Numbered from the stretch's first letter, positions 16,924-25,100 are shown. The stretch: DNA of 64,000 nt from Chryseobacterium echinoideorum (GCF_007474535.1 NZ_VKNW01000001.1:62001-126000), one strand, 5' to 3'. Notes: generated from the sequence alone by a model not told the origin. Numbers and translations are program-made.

Positions 16924-18471
16924 ATGAAAAAAAATCTATTTCTCAGGCTCTGCCTGATGTTCCTGGTCGGTTTCTCGGCGTTCTCCTGCCGAACCGAAGA
17001 ATTTCACAACGAGGAAGAAACCCACGGCAACGCAGGTTTGCGATTGACTTCCCAAAGAATTTCTCTCAGCCAAGCTAAGCACAGAACCCAGCTTCTTCCC
17101 GATCTTGAAAAAGCAGAAACAGCAATAGAGAAGAAAAAACTTAATATGCAGGGTAAATCGGTAAATATCGGAAACGGAATTACGATTGATACCGATGAGG
17201 TGATCTATATGGAAAACGGTCCCGATTATCACACTTACACCTTTAGCGTCATCCGTGACAACGCACCTGCCAATGCACCGGTAGAAAATATTCTCATGAC
17301 TCCCAATACAGACGGAAGCTACAGGGTGTTTCATATTGTTCTCAATCTTACGGAAGCAGACAAAGCCAAGATTGCCAACAGAGAATATGTAGATTACAAA
17401 AATAAACAGCAGGTAACCGAGTTGGCGGGGATCAATCTTTCTTCGCTTACCCAAAAACAAATTTGTGTCCCGTATTATTATTCGTTTCCTGTAGCTTGTG
17501 TTGGTCCGGAACATCATATGCCGGGAGAGGCAGGCTGTCCGCTAGAGGGTAATGATAGAGCTTACTGGGGATCAATCGTTCTTTATGACTGCTTTGGCGA
17601 AGAACCTGAGACATTCATGCCTACACCCATTCCTATTGACGGAGGCGGAGGCGGAGGTGGTGTAAGCCCGGAAGAAGGAGGGCAAAATCCACCTTATGAA
17701 TGCACTTCTGCCGCTACAGACCCTACACAAGTGGGCTTGGTAAGCCCAACGGGATGCTATATAGGAATGCCGTCTGAGCCGATTGTAAGAACCAACCCCT
17801 GCGAAAAAACAAAAGCATTGCTGGAAAGTCCTGATGTAGAGGCTAAAATTAAACTGATGAAAGATAAATCTAAAATTGGTGGTGAGATAGGCGTAAATAT
17901 AAAAGCAGATGGCACAACATCTGATACCATTTCTGGCGGAGCTCATGAAGTAGAAATGGGAGATACAGCAGGCTACCAAGGTGGTTATCATAATCATACT
18001 CCTACAGGAGTAAAAATGCTGTCACCGCCTGATATCAAAAAATTGCTTAACTATGCAATATCTCAGCCTAACGGAAATATTAGTAATGCATTTTTTGGAA
18101 TGGTTGGCTCTGAACCTTGTACCGGAAATGCACCATCTTGTGAGAATGGCTTTATGTATCATAACTATATAATACGATTTAGTGGTACTATTACTGAACT
18201 TACTCAGTTTCTTTATAATACGAACTGGGATGATGATATACTAATTAGTGATTATCAAAAAACAAGAATTGATTTGTCTGAAGATTTATCTTATGCAAAA
18301 TATAAATTCGGACCCCTCAACAGTAACGGGTTACAAAAGTTATTTTTTGACACATTATCTAATATGGGCTTAAATGGAAAAGTAATTTTGCAGAGAGTAG
18401 ACTACGACGGAACGATACAGAATATAATAGAAAATAATAACGGCGGAACAACCGCCACACCATGTCCTTAA
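16924..18471 (+). CDS. Mosaic surface lipoprotein with JAMM-like metal motif
   Basis: A 515-residue lipoprotein (lipobox FSC, Cys22). Residues 40-230 form a conserved-looking domain with several Cys (CVPYYYSFPVACVG, CPLEG, YDCFGEE). A poly-Gly linker (240-246) and a Cys-rich spacer (about 255-295) follow. The C-terminal part (300-515) carries His356-x-His358, eight residues, then Ser367-Pro-Pro-Asp370, which is the H-x-H-x(7-10)-S-x-x-D pattern of JAMM/MPN+ metalloproteases, with Glu321 as a candidate upstream acid. That is a motif match, not proof of activity. Base composition changes sharply: hand count 53% GC at 17221-17280 against 23% at 18241-18300, suggesting an exchanged C-terminus. 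The next gene begins 3 bases after the stop. A secreted enzyme or polymorphic effector is possible; function unknown. Confidence 0.6.
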   Translation: MKKNLFLRLCLMFLVGFSAFSCRTEEFHNEEETHGNAGLRLTSQRISLSQAKHRTQLLPDLEKAETAIEKKKLNMQGKSVNIGNGITIDTDEVIYMENGPDYHTYTFSVIRDNAPANAPVENILMTPNTDGSYRVFHIVLNLTEADKAKIANREYVDYKNKQQVTELAGINLSSLTQKQICVPYYYSFPVACVGPEHHMPGEAGCPLEGNDRAYWGSIVLYDCFGEEPETFMPTPIPIDGGGGGGGVSPEEGGQNPPYECTSAATDPTQVGLVSPTGCYIGMPSEPIVRTNPCEKTKALLESPDVEAKIKLMKDKSKIGGEIGVNIKADGTTSDTISGGAHEVEMGDTAGYQGGYHNHTPTGVKMLSPPDIKKLLNYAISQPNGNISNAFFGMVGSEPCTGNAPSCENGFMYHNYIIRFSGTITELTQFLYNTNWDDDILISDYQKTRIDLSEDLSYAKYKFGPLNSNGLQKLFFDTLSNMGLNGKVILQRVDYDGTIQNIIENNNGGTTATPCP

Positions 18472-18474
18472 GCT

Positions 18475-19059
18475 ATGAAAACAATTTTTAAAGTAACATT
18501 ATTTATAGGGGTAATTGCAAATGCTTTGTCTTGCAAAGCACAGGTCATTCAACCATTAAATACCAAATTGAAGGATGCAGCTCAAAATGCATATTTGAAA
18601 GATCTAGATAATGACTTGAACAAGTTTATTGGAATCTATACCTCTACTTACCAAGATAAGTCAATAACCTTGTATATTACTAAAGAATATGAAAAATTAA
18701 TCCAATCACATTCAAAAAGCTATTACCAAGATGTATTATCTGTACGTTATATAGTTAAGGATTTATCGGGGTTAACTTTACAGGATACTCAAAATACGGT
18801 ATTCCAACCAAATCAAATCAGGTTCACTATATACAGTGTTAAGAGTGTACCTCAAGAAAATTTTGTAATATTAATATATGGAGGCACAAACTGTGGTATA
18901 GGTTGGGGAGAAATTAGATTAAAAAAGCTAAATTCGACTCAGTTATCTTGGGAATATAATCCTAATAGCTTAGTAATAGATTCTGCAACCTGTCCGCCGG
19001 GTACAGATAAGAAAGTTTATCTTCCTGTAACGAAGGATTTAATTTTTACGAAGCAGTAA
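18475..19059 (+). CDS. Small secreted/lipoprotein, DUF6705-like
   Basis: A 194-residue exported protein. The N-terminus (MKTIFKVTLFIGVIANALSCKAQ) is a signal peptide with ALSC as a likely lipobox (Cys20). The following pattern, ending of the signal then 'YLKDLDNDLNKFIGIYTSTYQDKSITLYI', resembles the Bacteroidota family DUF6705 (YxKDxxNxLxxFxGxW...), of unknown function; this match is from memory and uncertain. It lies 3 bases after the mosaic lipoprotein, so it is probably co-expressed and might be its partner or protective protein. Composition is AT-rich, like the lipoprotein's C-terminal half. Confidence 0.55.
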   Translation: MKTIFKVTLFIGVIANALSCKAQVIQPLNTKLKDAAQNAYLKDLDNDLNKFIGIYTSTYQDKSITLYITKEYEKLIQSHSKSYYQDVLSVRYIVKDLSGLTLQDTQNTVFQPNQIRFTIYSVKSVPQENFVILIYGGTNCGIGWGEIRLKKLNSTQLSWEYNPNSLVIDSATCPPGTDKKVYLPVTKDLIFTKQ

Positions 19060-19148
19060 AGAAAATGTCTTTTAAAAAGGTTGTTTATAGAGAAAATAGA
19101 ATTTTGGTATATAAGAGGTTTAACGGATATCACCATGAACCCTAAATA

Positions 19149-19643
19149 ATGAAGACATATTTACTTGTTTTGATGTTATGCGTTTTAGCAAACTGCACTA
19201 CAAATAGAAAGCAGACAGAATTTTATCTGTCGGCGGGATTAGAAAATATGAAACTTTTTGCTTCCAATAAATCAGATTCCGCAAAAATTGATGCTTTTTA
19301 TACAAACGCAGAAAAGTGCCTTGAAGAAGGAGGATTATATTGTGATGCATGTAATAAGGAGCTTTGGGCTGATTTTAAAAACGGTATTGCCCAGTTTAGA
19401 ATTGAGCTGTTTAAAAGCATTAAGCTTCCAAAAAATGCAAGACAGGGAGAAAACCGTGTAAGAGTAATCATTGGAACTTCTAATAGTATAGAGAAAATTG
19501 AGGTATTGAAGTTTACTGATATCAACACTAAAAATGCGATTGAAAAAGCATTTAAACAACATGAACTCAATACATGGACATCTGCTAAAATCTATGGTAT
19601 TCCTGTCAATCAGCAGTTTGAAATTAGTATTTTTGTCAAGTAA
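19149..19643 (+). CDS. Small lipoprotein with TonB-C-like domain
   Basis: A 164-residue lipoprotein (lipobox ANC, Cys16, followed by TTNRKQ). Residues about 102-164 resemble the C-terminal domain of TonB-type proteins: RVRVIIGTSNSIEKIEVLKF, then a helix (NAIEKAFKQHEL), WTSAKIYGIPVNQQFEISIFV. There is no membrane anchor of TonB type, so it is not an energy transducer; such free-standing domains in Bacteroidota have unknown roles. Last gene of the 16.9-19.6 kb accessory group, ended by a terminator. Confidence 0.6.
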   Translation: MKTYLLVLMLCVLANCTTNRKQTEFYLSAGLENMKLFASNKSDSAKIDAFYTNAEKCLEEGGLYCDACNKELWADFKNGIAQFRIELFKSIKLPKNARQGENRVRVIIGTSNSIEKIEVLKFTDINTKNAIEKAFKQHELNTWTSAKIYGIPVNQQFEISIFVK

Positions 19644-19706
19644 AAAATAGACAATAATATAAATATAATTTCAGTAATACTGCTTTAAATACTTTATCTA
19701 AAAAAA

Positions 19707-19741
19707 ATCCGTTTTCATTAGTTGTGAAACGGATTTTTTTA
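19707..19741 (+). terminator. Terminator of the accessory lipoprotein group
   Basis: AATCCGTTT / AAACGGATT stem with an 11-base loop, followed by TTTTTTT and preceded by a run of A, 64 bases after the stop. Confidence 0.8.
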
Positions 19742-19845
19742 TTCTTGATCTCATGTGTAATGCAGCTTTTTTATTAATAGTTTTTCTCTGAATGTCTCAT
19801 CAATCCTATCAATTACAAAAAGTAACTAATGTAAATAAATAGTTT

Positions 19846-19853
19846 TACATTTG
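19846..19853 (+). promoter_or_regulatory. Possible -7 element of the LLM oxidoreductase gene
   Basis: TACATTTG matches TAnnTTTG exactly, 18 bases before the ATG. No TTG is found at the expected -33 distance. Confidence 0.4.
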
Positions 19854-19871
19854 CTTTTCAAATAGGATTAC

Positions 19872-20873
19872 ATGAAAAATTTTGAAATATCAATACTTGA
19901 TCTCGCACCTGTGAAACAAGGGAAAACCGTTCACGATACCTATCAGGACAGTTTATCTTTGGCAAGACACGCTGAAAATTTGGATTATAAAAGGTTCTGG
20001 CTTGCCGAGCATCATAATATGGAGAGCATTGCAAGTTCTGCCACCTCGGTTTTGATTGGCTTTATTGCTAATGGAACTCAAAAGATAAGGGTAGGATCAG
20101 GAGGTATTATGCTCCCTAATCACAGTTCACTGGTTATTGCCGAACAATTCGGAACATTAGAATCGCTATTTCCCGGAAGAATAGATCTTGGTTTGGGAAG
20201 AGCGCCCGGAACGGATGGTTTAACGGCTCAGGCATTAGGAAGAAATCCTGCAATCATCAACGAGCAGTTTCCAAGGCAGATTTTAGAATTGCAAAAATAT
20301 TTTTCTAAGGAAAATTCGGATGCGCTGGTTCGGGCCATTCCGGGAGAGGGGTTGGATATTCCAATGTATATATTGGGTTCAAGTACAGACAGTGCATTTC
20401 TCGCTGCGGAATTAGGACTTCCGTATGCTTTTGCAGGACATTTTGCACCGGAACAGATGGAAATGGCTTTCAATATTTACAGAGAACACTTTGAACCGTC
20501 AAAATATCTGGATAAACCGTATCTCATAGCCTGTATCAACGGAATCGCTGCAGAAACTTCTGAAGAAGCACACAGAATTTCGACAACTCTGTTTCAGGCT
20601 TTTATTAATATTGTCAGAAATGATAGAAGGCCATTTGCTCCGCCTGTTGATGATATGGATGATATCTGGTCACCCATAGAAAAATCTATGGTGTTACAAA
20701 AACTAAAATTTACTTTTATCGGAAATCAGATTGAAATTGAAGATAAACTTAAAAGTTTTCAGGAAAGATTTAATGTAGATGAATTGATGATTAATTCTCA
20801 TATTTATGATCATCAGAAAAGACTGGAATCTTACACGATTTTCAGAAAAGCACAGGAGGCTGTGCTTAAATAA
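19872..20873 (+). CDS. LLM-class flavin-dependent oxidoreductase
   Basis: A 333-residue luciferase-like monooxygenase family enzyme with a TIM-barrel pattern. Typical family blocks: ISILDLAPVKQGKT at the start, RFWLAEHHNMESIASSATSVLIG, RVGSGGIMLPNHSSLVIAEQFGTLE and PGRIDLGLGRAPGTD, with FMN/F420 binding expected from these. The group with 'LDLAPV' and 'WLAEHHN' is usually annotated as a luciferase-like oxidoreductase (YhbW-like) whose substrate is unknown. Single gene. Confidence 0.88.
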   Translation: MKNFEISILDLAPVKQGKTVHDTYQDSLSLARHAENLDYKRFWLAEHHNMESIASSATSVLIGFIANGTQKIRVGSGGIMLPNHSSLVIAEQFGTLESLFPGRIDLGLGRAPGTDGLTAQALGRNPAIINEQFPRQILELQKYFSKENSDALVRAIPGEGLDIPMYILGSSTDSAFLAAELGLPYAFAGHFAPEQMEMAFNIYREHFEPSKYLDKPYLIACINGIAAETSEEAHRISTTLFQAFINIVRNDRRPFAPPVDDMDDIWSPIEKSMVLQKLKFTFIGNQIEIEDKLKSFQERFNVDELMINSHIYDHQKRLESYTIFRKAQEAVLK

Positions 20874-20892
20874 TAACAAACCCTTATCATAA

Positions 20893-20923
20893 TTGGGAGA
20901 TGCTTATTTTATGAGTATCTTTG
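20893..20923 (+). promoter_or_regulatory. Promoter of ribB
   Basis: TTG (20893-20895), a 20-base spacer and TATCTTTG (20916-20923). The transcript would begin near 20930, so the start must be the ATG at 20942, and there is no room for an FMN riboswitch. Confidence 0.75.
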
Positions 20924-20941
20924 CAAAAATTTAAAGTAAAA

Positions 20942-22063
20942 ATGTCTGATATTAAATTAAATACTATTCCAGAGGCAATTGAAGACCTTAAAAATGGTAA
21001 AATAATCATAGTAGTGGATGATGAAGACAGAGAAAATGAAGGTGACTTTCTTTGTGCTGCAGAATTGACAACCCCTGAAATCATCAACTTTATGGCACTT
21101 CACGGAAGAGGGCTTATCTGTATGCCGCTTCCCGAAAAAAGATGTGACGAATTGGGTCTTGAAGTGATGGTGAGCAGAAGCAGCGATCCAAAGGAGACCG
21201 CTTTTACTGTTTCTGTCGACCTTTTAGGAAACGGAACTTCTACAGGGATTTCAGCAAGCGACAGAGCAAAAACAATTTTAGCTTTAATGGATGAAAAATC
21301 GAAACCGACTGATTTTATGCGTCCGGGTCACATTTTCCCTTTAAGAGCACGCAAAGGAGGGGTTTTAAAAAGAGCTGGACATACAGAAGCTGCCATTGAT
21401 TTGACGTGTCTTGCGGGCTTAAAAGAAGGAGGCGTAATCTGCGAGATTATGAATGAAGACGGTTCTATGTCCCGTTTGCCGGAACTCTATGCTTTTGCAA
21501 AGAAGCATGATATGAAAATTGTTTCTATAGAGGATTTGATTCATTATCAGCTTAAAAAAGGGAATCTTATCGAAAGAATTGAAGAAAGAAAAGTGAAAAC
21601 AGCTTACGGTGAATATGATTTCTTCGCTTTCAGAGAAACATCCAATGATCAAATTCATTTTGCTTTAACGAAAGGTTCGTGGACCGTTGATGAGCCTGTT
21701 TTGGTGAGAGTTCAGTCATCTGATTCTTACTTCGATGTTTTAACAAGATTGAATAACGGAGAAAAACCATTACTGGAAAAAGTAACCAACATGGTGAACG
21801 AAGCAGGAAAAGGGGCTATTATTTTTATCAACAATGTATCAAACTCTGAAAACACGCTAAGAAAACTGCAGCAGTTTCTGAATTATCAGGACGGACAACA
21901 GCAGCATCCGACTCTGGCATTCAACTACAGAGACTATGGAATCGGAACGCAGATTTTGAAAAATTTGGGAATTAATAAGTTTAAAGTAATTACCCAGAAT
22001 CCCAATATTAAACCTCAAGTTGGCGGTTATGATGTAGAGGTGACGGAAATGGTACAATTGTAA
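20942..22063 (+). CDS. ribB: 3,4-dihydroxy-2-butanone-4-phosphate synthase with degenerate GTP cyclohydrolase II domain
   Basis: A 373-residue protein. The N-terminal RibB domain (about 1-205) is intact: DDEDRENEGD (26-35), RPGHIFPLRARKGGVL and RAGHTEAAIDL; it converts ribulose 5-phosphate to the four-carbon precursor of riboflavin. The C-terminal half aligns with GTP cyclohydrolase II (RDYGIGTQILKNLGI, then NPN and GYDVEV), but the zinc-binding Cys set (C-x11-C-x-C) is absent: the half has no cysteine at all, and VRVQSSDSYFDVLTRLN stands where the zinc site should be. The RGQEGRGIG-type motif is also lost. So the RibA activity is probably gone and a separate RibA is needed. Start chosen by the promoter position. 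Confidence 0.88.
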   Translation: MSDIKLNTIPEAIEDLKNGKIIIVVDDEDRENEGDFLCAAELTTPEIINFMALHGRGLICMPLPEKRCDELGLEVMVSRSSDPKETAFTVSVDLLGNGTSTGISASDRAKTILALMDEKSKPTDFMRPGHIFPLRARKGGVLKRAGHTEAAIDLTCLAGLKEGGVICEIMNEDGSMSRLPELYAFAKKHDMKIVSIEDLIHYQLKKGNLIERIEERKVKTAYGEYDFFAFRETSNDQIHFALTKGSWTVDEPVLVRVQSSDSYFDVLTRLNNGEKPLLEKVTNMVNEAGKGAIIFINNVSNSENTLRKLQQFLNYQDGQQQHPTLAFNYRDYGIGTQILKNLGINKFKVITQNPNIKPQVGGYDVEVTEMVQL

Positions 22064-22083
22064 ATATATTAAAATAAAAAGTT

Positions 22084-22113
22084 AAACTGTCTCAGAAATG
22101 GGACAGTTTTTTT
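22084..22113 (+). terminator. Terminator of ribB
   Basis: AAACTGTC / GACAGTTT stem with a 10-base loop, followed by TTTTTTT. Confidence 0.8.
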
Positions 22114-22212
22114 ATATTAAAAATAATGAATTGATGCATATATAAATTCTGAAATTAAAAAATATAATATCACATATTTTTATAAATTTTGAATGAAAAC
22201 ATAATTGATTTA

Positions 22213-22243
22213 TTGCGTGTTATTATTTTAATTCATACTTTTG
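22213..22243 (+). promoter_or_regulatory. Promoter of the rpsF operon
   Basis: TTG (22213-22215), a 20-base spacer and TACTTTTG (22236-22243) fit the Bacteroidota consensus. The start codon at 22277 is 33 bases downstream, a leader that could hold r-protein autoregulation. Confidence 0.75.
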
Positions 22244-22276
22244 CACCTCGAAATAATTAACAAATTTATTTACATT

Positions 22277-22618
22277 ATGAACAATTACGAAACTGTTTTC
22301 ATTTTAACTCCCGTTCTATCTGACGCTCAGGTGGAGGAAGCAGTGAAAAAATTCGAAGATCTTTTAAAAGAAAAGAACTGCGAAATTGTAACCAGAGAAA
22401 ATTGGGGCTTAAAAAAATTAGCTTATCCTATTCAATTGAAAAAGAACGGATTCTATACTTTAATTGAGTTTAAAGGAGAAGGTACTGTAGTAGCTGATCT
22501 TGAATTGGCTTTCAAACGTGACGAAAGAGTGATCCGTTACCTTACTACAAAACTAGACAAGCATGCGGTAGACTATGCGGTAACTAGAAGAACTAAACTT
22601 AAGGCTGCGAAAGCTTAA
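22277..22618 (+). CDS. rpsF: 30S ribosomal protein S6
   Basis: A 113-residue protein with the S6 pattern: [29 protein letters not shown], then [25 protein letters not shown] and [17 protein letters not shown]. It pairs with S18 in the small-subunit platform. The ATG at 22277 is chosen over an upstream TTG because the latter lies in the promoter's -7 element. It heads the rpsF-rpsR unit, 31 bases before rpsR. Confidence 0.95.
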   Translation: MNNYETVFILTPVLSDAQVEEAVKKFEDLLKEKNCEIVTRENWGLKKLAYPIQLKKNGFYTLIEFKGEGTVVADLELAFKRDERVIRYLTTKLDKHAVDYAVTRRTKLKAAKA

Positions 22619-22649
22619 TTTATTAACCCACAATTTAAAAGACAAAGAT

Positions 22650-22952
22650 ATGGCAATAGATGATATGGCTAAACAAGCCTCAGCTGGAGGAGAATCTGAA
22701 GTGAAATTCCTTACTCCGCTTGATATCAATACAAAATCTGAAAAGAAATATTGTAGATTTAAAAAATACGGAATCAAACATGTTGATTACAAAGATGCTG
22801 ATTTCCTATTACAGTTCGTCAACGAGCAAGGTAAAATTTTACCAAGAAGATACACAGGAACTTCTTTAAAATATCAAAGAAAAGTTTCTGCTGCGATCAA
22901 AAGAGCAAGACACCTTGCTTTGATGCCTTATGTAGCTGACTTATTGAAATAA
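22650..22952 (+). CDS. rpsR: 30S ribosomal protein S18
   Basis: A 100-residue protein with the S18 core [62 protein letters not shown] (in outline). The N-terminal extension ([20 protein letters not shown]) is longer than in E. coli, as is usual in Bacteroidota. The single Cys (KKYCRF) is retained. A terminator-like hairpin follows it, before rplI. Confidence 0.95.
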   Translation: MAIDDMAKQASAGGESEVKFLTPLDINTKSEKKYCRFKKYGIKHVDYKDADFLLQFVNEQGKILPRRYTGTSLKYQRKVSAAIKRARHLALMPYVADLLK

Positions 22953-22969
22953 TAAGACAAAAAATAAAT

Positions 22970-22996
22970 AAAAGAAGAGAGCAATCTCTTCTTTTG
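22970..22996 (+). terminator. Hairpin between rpsR and rplI
   Basis: AAAAGAAGAGA / TCTCTTCTTTT, perfect 11-base-pair stem with loop GCAA. It would stop or attenuate transcription before rplI. Confidence 0.65.
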
Positions 22997-23066
22997 TTGC
23001 TGAATAAATAATTAAATTCTAACTTGATTTAGATTTCGGATAATAGATTTCAGATAACAGACAAAG

Positions 23067-23106
23067 TCTAACTTCTAACTTCTAACATCTAATTTCTAAC
23101 ATCTAA
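23067..23106 (+). repeat. Tandem 7-base repeat upstream of rplI
   Basis: Five full units plus a partial: TCTAACT, TCTAACT, TCTAACA, TCTAATT, TCTAACA, TCTAA, ending 15 bases before the rplI ATG. Less regular heptads (ATTTCGG, ATAATAG, ATTTCAG, ATAACAG) precede it from about 23032. Confidence 0.75.
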
Positions 23107-23121
23107 AAAAGGACAACAACA

Positions 23122-23631
23122 ATGGACATTATCCTAAAAAAAGACGTAGAAAACTTAGGTCTTGAATTTGACACGGTAAACGTAAAACCTGGTTATGCTA
23201 GAAACTTCTTATTGCCGCAAGGGTATGCAGTTTTGGCTACTCCAAAAAATAAAGCAGCTCTTGAAGCTACCTTGGAAGCAAGAAAAGAAGAAGAAGCTAA
23301 ATTGATCTCTGATGCTAATACTAAAGTAGAGCAATTAAAGAAAATTTCTATTACTATTCCTGCAAAAGTAGGTTCTGGAGACAGATTATTCGGTTCTATC
23401 AACAATGCAGATCTTTCTGCTGCTCTTGAGAAAGCTGGAGTTTCTGTTGAGAAAAAATATATCAAGATTCCTGGTAACACTATCAAGAGAACTGGTAAAG
23501 CAACTGCAAATATCAGATTGCACAGAAATGTAGAGTACAACTTCGAGTTTGATATTGTATCAGACGCACCAGTAGAAGCTCCTAAAGCTGCTCCTGCTAA
23601 AAAAGAAGAAACTCCTGCTGAGGAAGCATAA
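23122..23631 (+). CDS. rplI: 50S ribosomal protein L9
   Basis: A 169-residue protein. The N-terminal RNA-binding domain is canonical (MDIILKKDVENLGLEFDTVNVKPGYARNFLLP), followed by the long connecting helix (NKAALEATLEARKEEEAKL) and a C-terminal domain (GSGDRLFGSINNADLSAAL). About 20 residues at the end (APVEAPKAAPAKKEETPAEE) are a Pro/Ala/Glu tail beyond the usual 148-150. It is separated from rpsR by a hairpin and heptad repeats, so it may be transcribed partly on its own. Confidence 0.95.
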   Translation: MDIILKKDVENLGLEFDTVNVKPGYARNFLLPQGYAVLATPKNKAALEATLEARKEEEAKLISDANTKVEQLKKISITIPAKVGSGDRLFGSINNADLSAALEKAGVSVEKKYIKIPGNTIKRTGKATANIRLHRNVEYNFEFDIVSDAPVEAPKAAPAKKEETPAEEA

Positions 23632-23654
23632 GAATAATTTCTTTATCAATATTC

Positions 23655-23690
23655 AACCGTTTTACATTTTTTGTAGAACGGTTTTTTTGT
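23655..23690 (+). terminator. Terminator of rplI
   Basis: AACCGTTTTACA / TGTAGAACGGTT 12-base-pair stem (one U-G) and TTTTTTT tail. Confidence 0.85.
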
Positions 23691-23760
23691 AGAAAGTTTT
23701 ATAGAGAAGTTGAAATTGTACTTTCAATAAAAACAACATTGATGTAATTCTGAGGAATAA

Positions 23761-23792
23761 AAATCGCAATGAAAAATAATGCATTGCGATTT
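23761..23792 (-). terminator. Terminator of the thioredoxin-fold gene
   Basis: AAATCGCAATG / CATTGCGATTT perfect 11-base-pair stem; on the minus strand it is followed by TTTATT, 30 bases after the stop. Confidence 0.75.
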
Positions 23793-23821
23793 AATTTATA
23801 TAATTAAAAAGAGAAAATTAT

Positions 23822-24982
23822 TTATAAGCTCTTTAATAATTTTTCTGTATCAGCGGTATCCTGACCTGTAGATTTTCCTAGGTCGATAGATTTTTCTGCC
23901 CATATTTTTGCATTTTTCTTATCACCTATTTTATTATATAAATTGGCTAAAGTGTCTGTATTGGCAAAATTTTCATTTTTCTTTACTGATTCCTGAGCCC
24001 ATTTTACGGCAGTTTCTAAAGATGATTTTGTTTTGATATTTTCAAAAAAGTTCCATGCAATAGAATTAAGTTCTTCTGAAGAGGCGGAAGAATACTCTCT
24101 ATAATTTTCTAAAGTAAGTTTTTCGTAGGTTGCAAAATCTTTTTCTTTTAAAGCTCTGCTGGATTTTACTTTAATCAGTAATTTTTCAGCATCTTCTTTA
24201 TTCATGAATTTTTGAGTTTCAGCTAAAAAATAGCTATCATCAAATTTTTTTGTATTTGCATTATAAGATTTACTTATAGCTGTATTTACTTTTACATTTT
24301 TGTTGATGTTATCATAGTTTTTTTCGGGCATCATTTTCAGGATTTCTTCTCTTTTAGCCTTAAAAATTCTATAAGATGAGTCATCGGTACTTTTCATTGC
24401 CTGAAAAAGCAACTGAAGATTGTTTTGACTTAATTCAGGATTTTCAGCAAAATATCTTTCTAAAACTTGGTTAGATAATTTGGTGTCGCTGTAAACTGTA
24501 AGTTCTGCAAGATTTAACAAAAAAGCAGGATCTTTTTCTCCATTTTCAAACTTTTGTTTTAACGAGGTAAGTCTTTTAGCAGGATCTTCTGCATCTTTTG
24601 CAAATTGGATAAAATCGTTTTCTTCTACATAACCTATTGTTCTGTGAACTTCTTCTCCGTCACCGTCAATAAAGAGGTATGTAGGGAAGACTTTTACGTT
24701 GTACTTTTTTGCAAGTTCAATACCTTCTCCTTTTTCCATATCAATTTTAGCATTGATAAAACGACTGTTGTAAATGTCACCTACAGACTGAAGAGGGAAA
24801 ATGTTTTTTACCATTAACTTACATGGTCCGCACCAGACAGCATAAGCATCAATGAATATAAGTTTGTTTTCTTTTTTTGCTTTTGCCAAAAGAGTTTTGA
24901 AGTTTCCTTCATCAAATTTAATTCCTTGTGCAAATGATAATGCGACAAAGAAGAAAAATGAAAGTATTGCTGTTTTTTTCAT
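23822..24982 (-). CDS. Exported thioredoxin-fold protein
   Basis: A 386-residue periplasmic protein. The signal peptide ends at SFAQ (about residue 19). Residues 25-130 form a thioredoxin domain with active site WCGPCK (50-55) and the cis-proline region VKVFPTYLF. The remaining 250 residues are helical with a TPR-like ending (WAQESVKKNENFANTDTLANLYNKIGDKKNAKIWAEKSI). It should act in disulfide reduction or exchange in the periplasm. TACATTTG at 25010-25003 (minus) may be its -7 element. Confidence 0.85.
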   Translation of the reverse strand: MKKTAILSFFFFVALSFAQGIKFDEGNFKTLLAKAKKENKLIFIDAYAVWCGPCKLMVKNIFPLQSVGDIYNSRFINAKIDMEKGEGIELAKKYNVKVFPTYLFIDGDGEEVHRTIGYVEENDFIQFAKDAEDPAKRLTSLKQKFENGEKDPAFLLNLAELTVYSDTKLSNQVLERYFAENPELSQNNLQLLFQAMKSTDDSSYRIFKAKREEILKMMPEKNYDNINKNVKVNTAISKSYNANTKKFDDSYFLAETQKFMNKEDAEKLLIKVKSSRALKEKDFATYEKLTLENYREYSSASSEELNSIAWNFFENIKTKSSLETAVKWAQESVKKNENFANTDTLANLYNKIGDKKNAKIWAEKSIDLGKSTGQDTADTEKLLKSL

Positions 24983-25072
24983 GAATTTTTTTTTGTTGGA
25001 TACAAATGTAATGATTATGTTAAAAAAAATATTCTCTTAAAATGAATAATATCAAATGTAAAACAAAAAAAA

Positions 25073-25092
25073 TCCACAAAATCATTTGCGGA
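25073..25092 (-). terminator. Terminator of the small lipoprotein gene
   Basis: On the minus strand TCCGCAAA / TTTGTGGA with one G-U pair, followed by TTTTTTTT, near the stop at 25101. Confidence 0.75.
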
Positions 25093-25100
25093 CTGAATTT

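Noticed and set aside
16936..17997. Two long minus-strand ORFs opposite the mosaic lipoprotein
   Set aside because: The plus-strand frame has signal peptide, lipobox and conserved motifs; the reverse frames do not.
19065..19145. 26-codon ORF (MSFKKVVYRENRILVYKR...) between two small lipoprotein genes
   Set aside because: Basic and plausible as a peptide, but too short and without supporting signals; may be chance.
20880..20942. FMN riboswitch before ribB
   Set aside because: The promoter at 20893-20923 leaves a leader of only about 12 bases, too short for an aptamer.
23067..23106. CRISPR-like array
   Set aside because: Units are 7 bases without spacers; a simple tandem repeat, and no cas genes are present.
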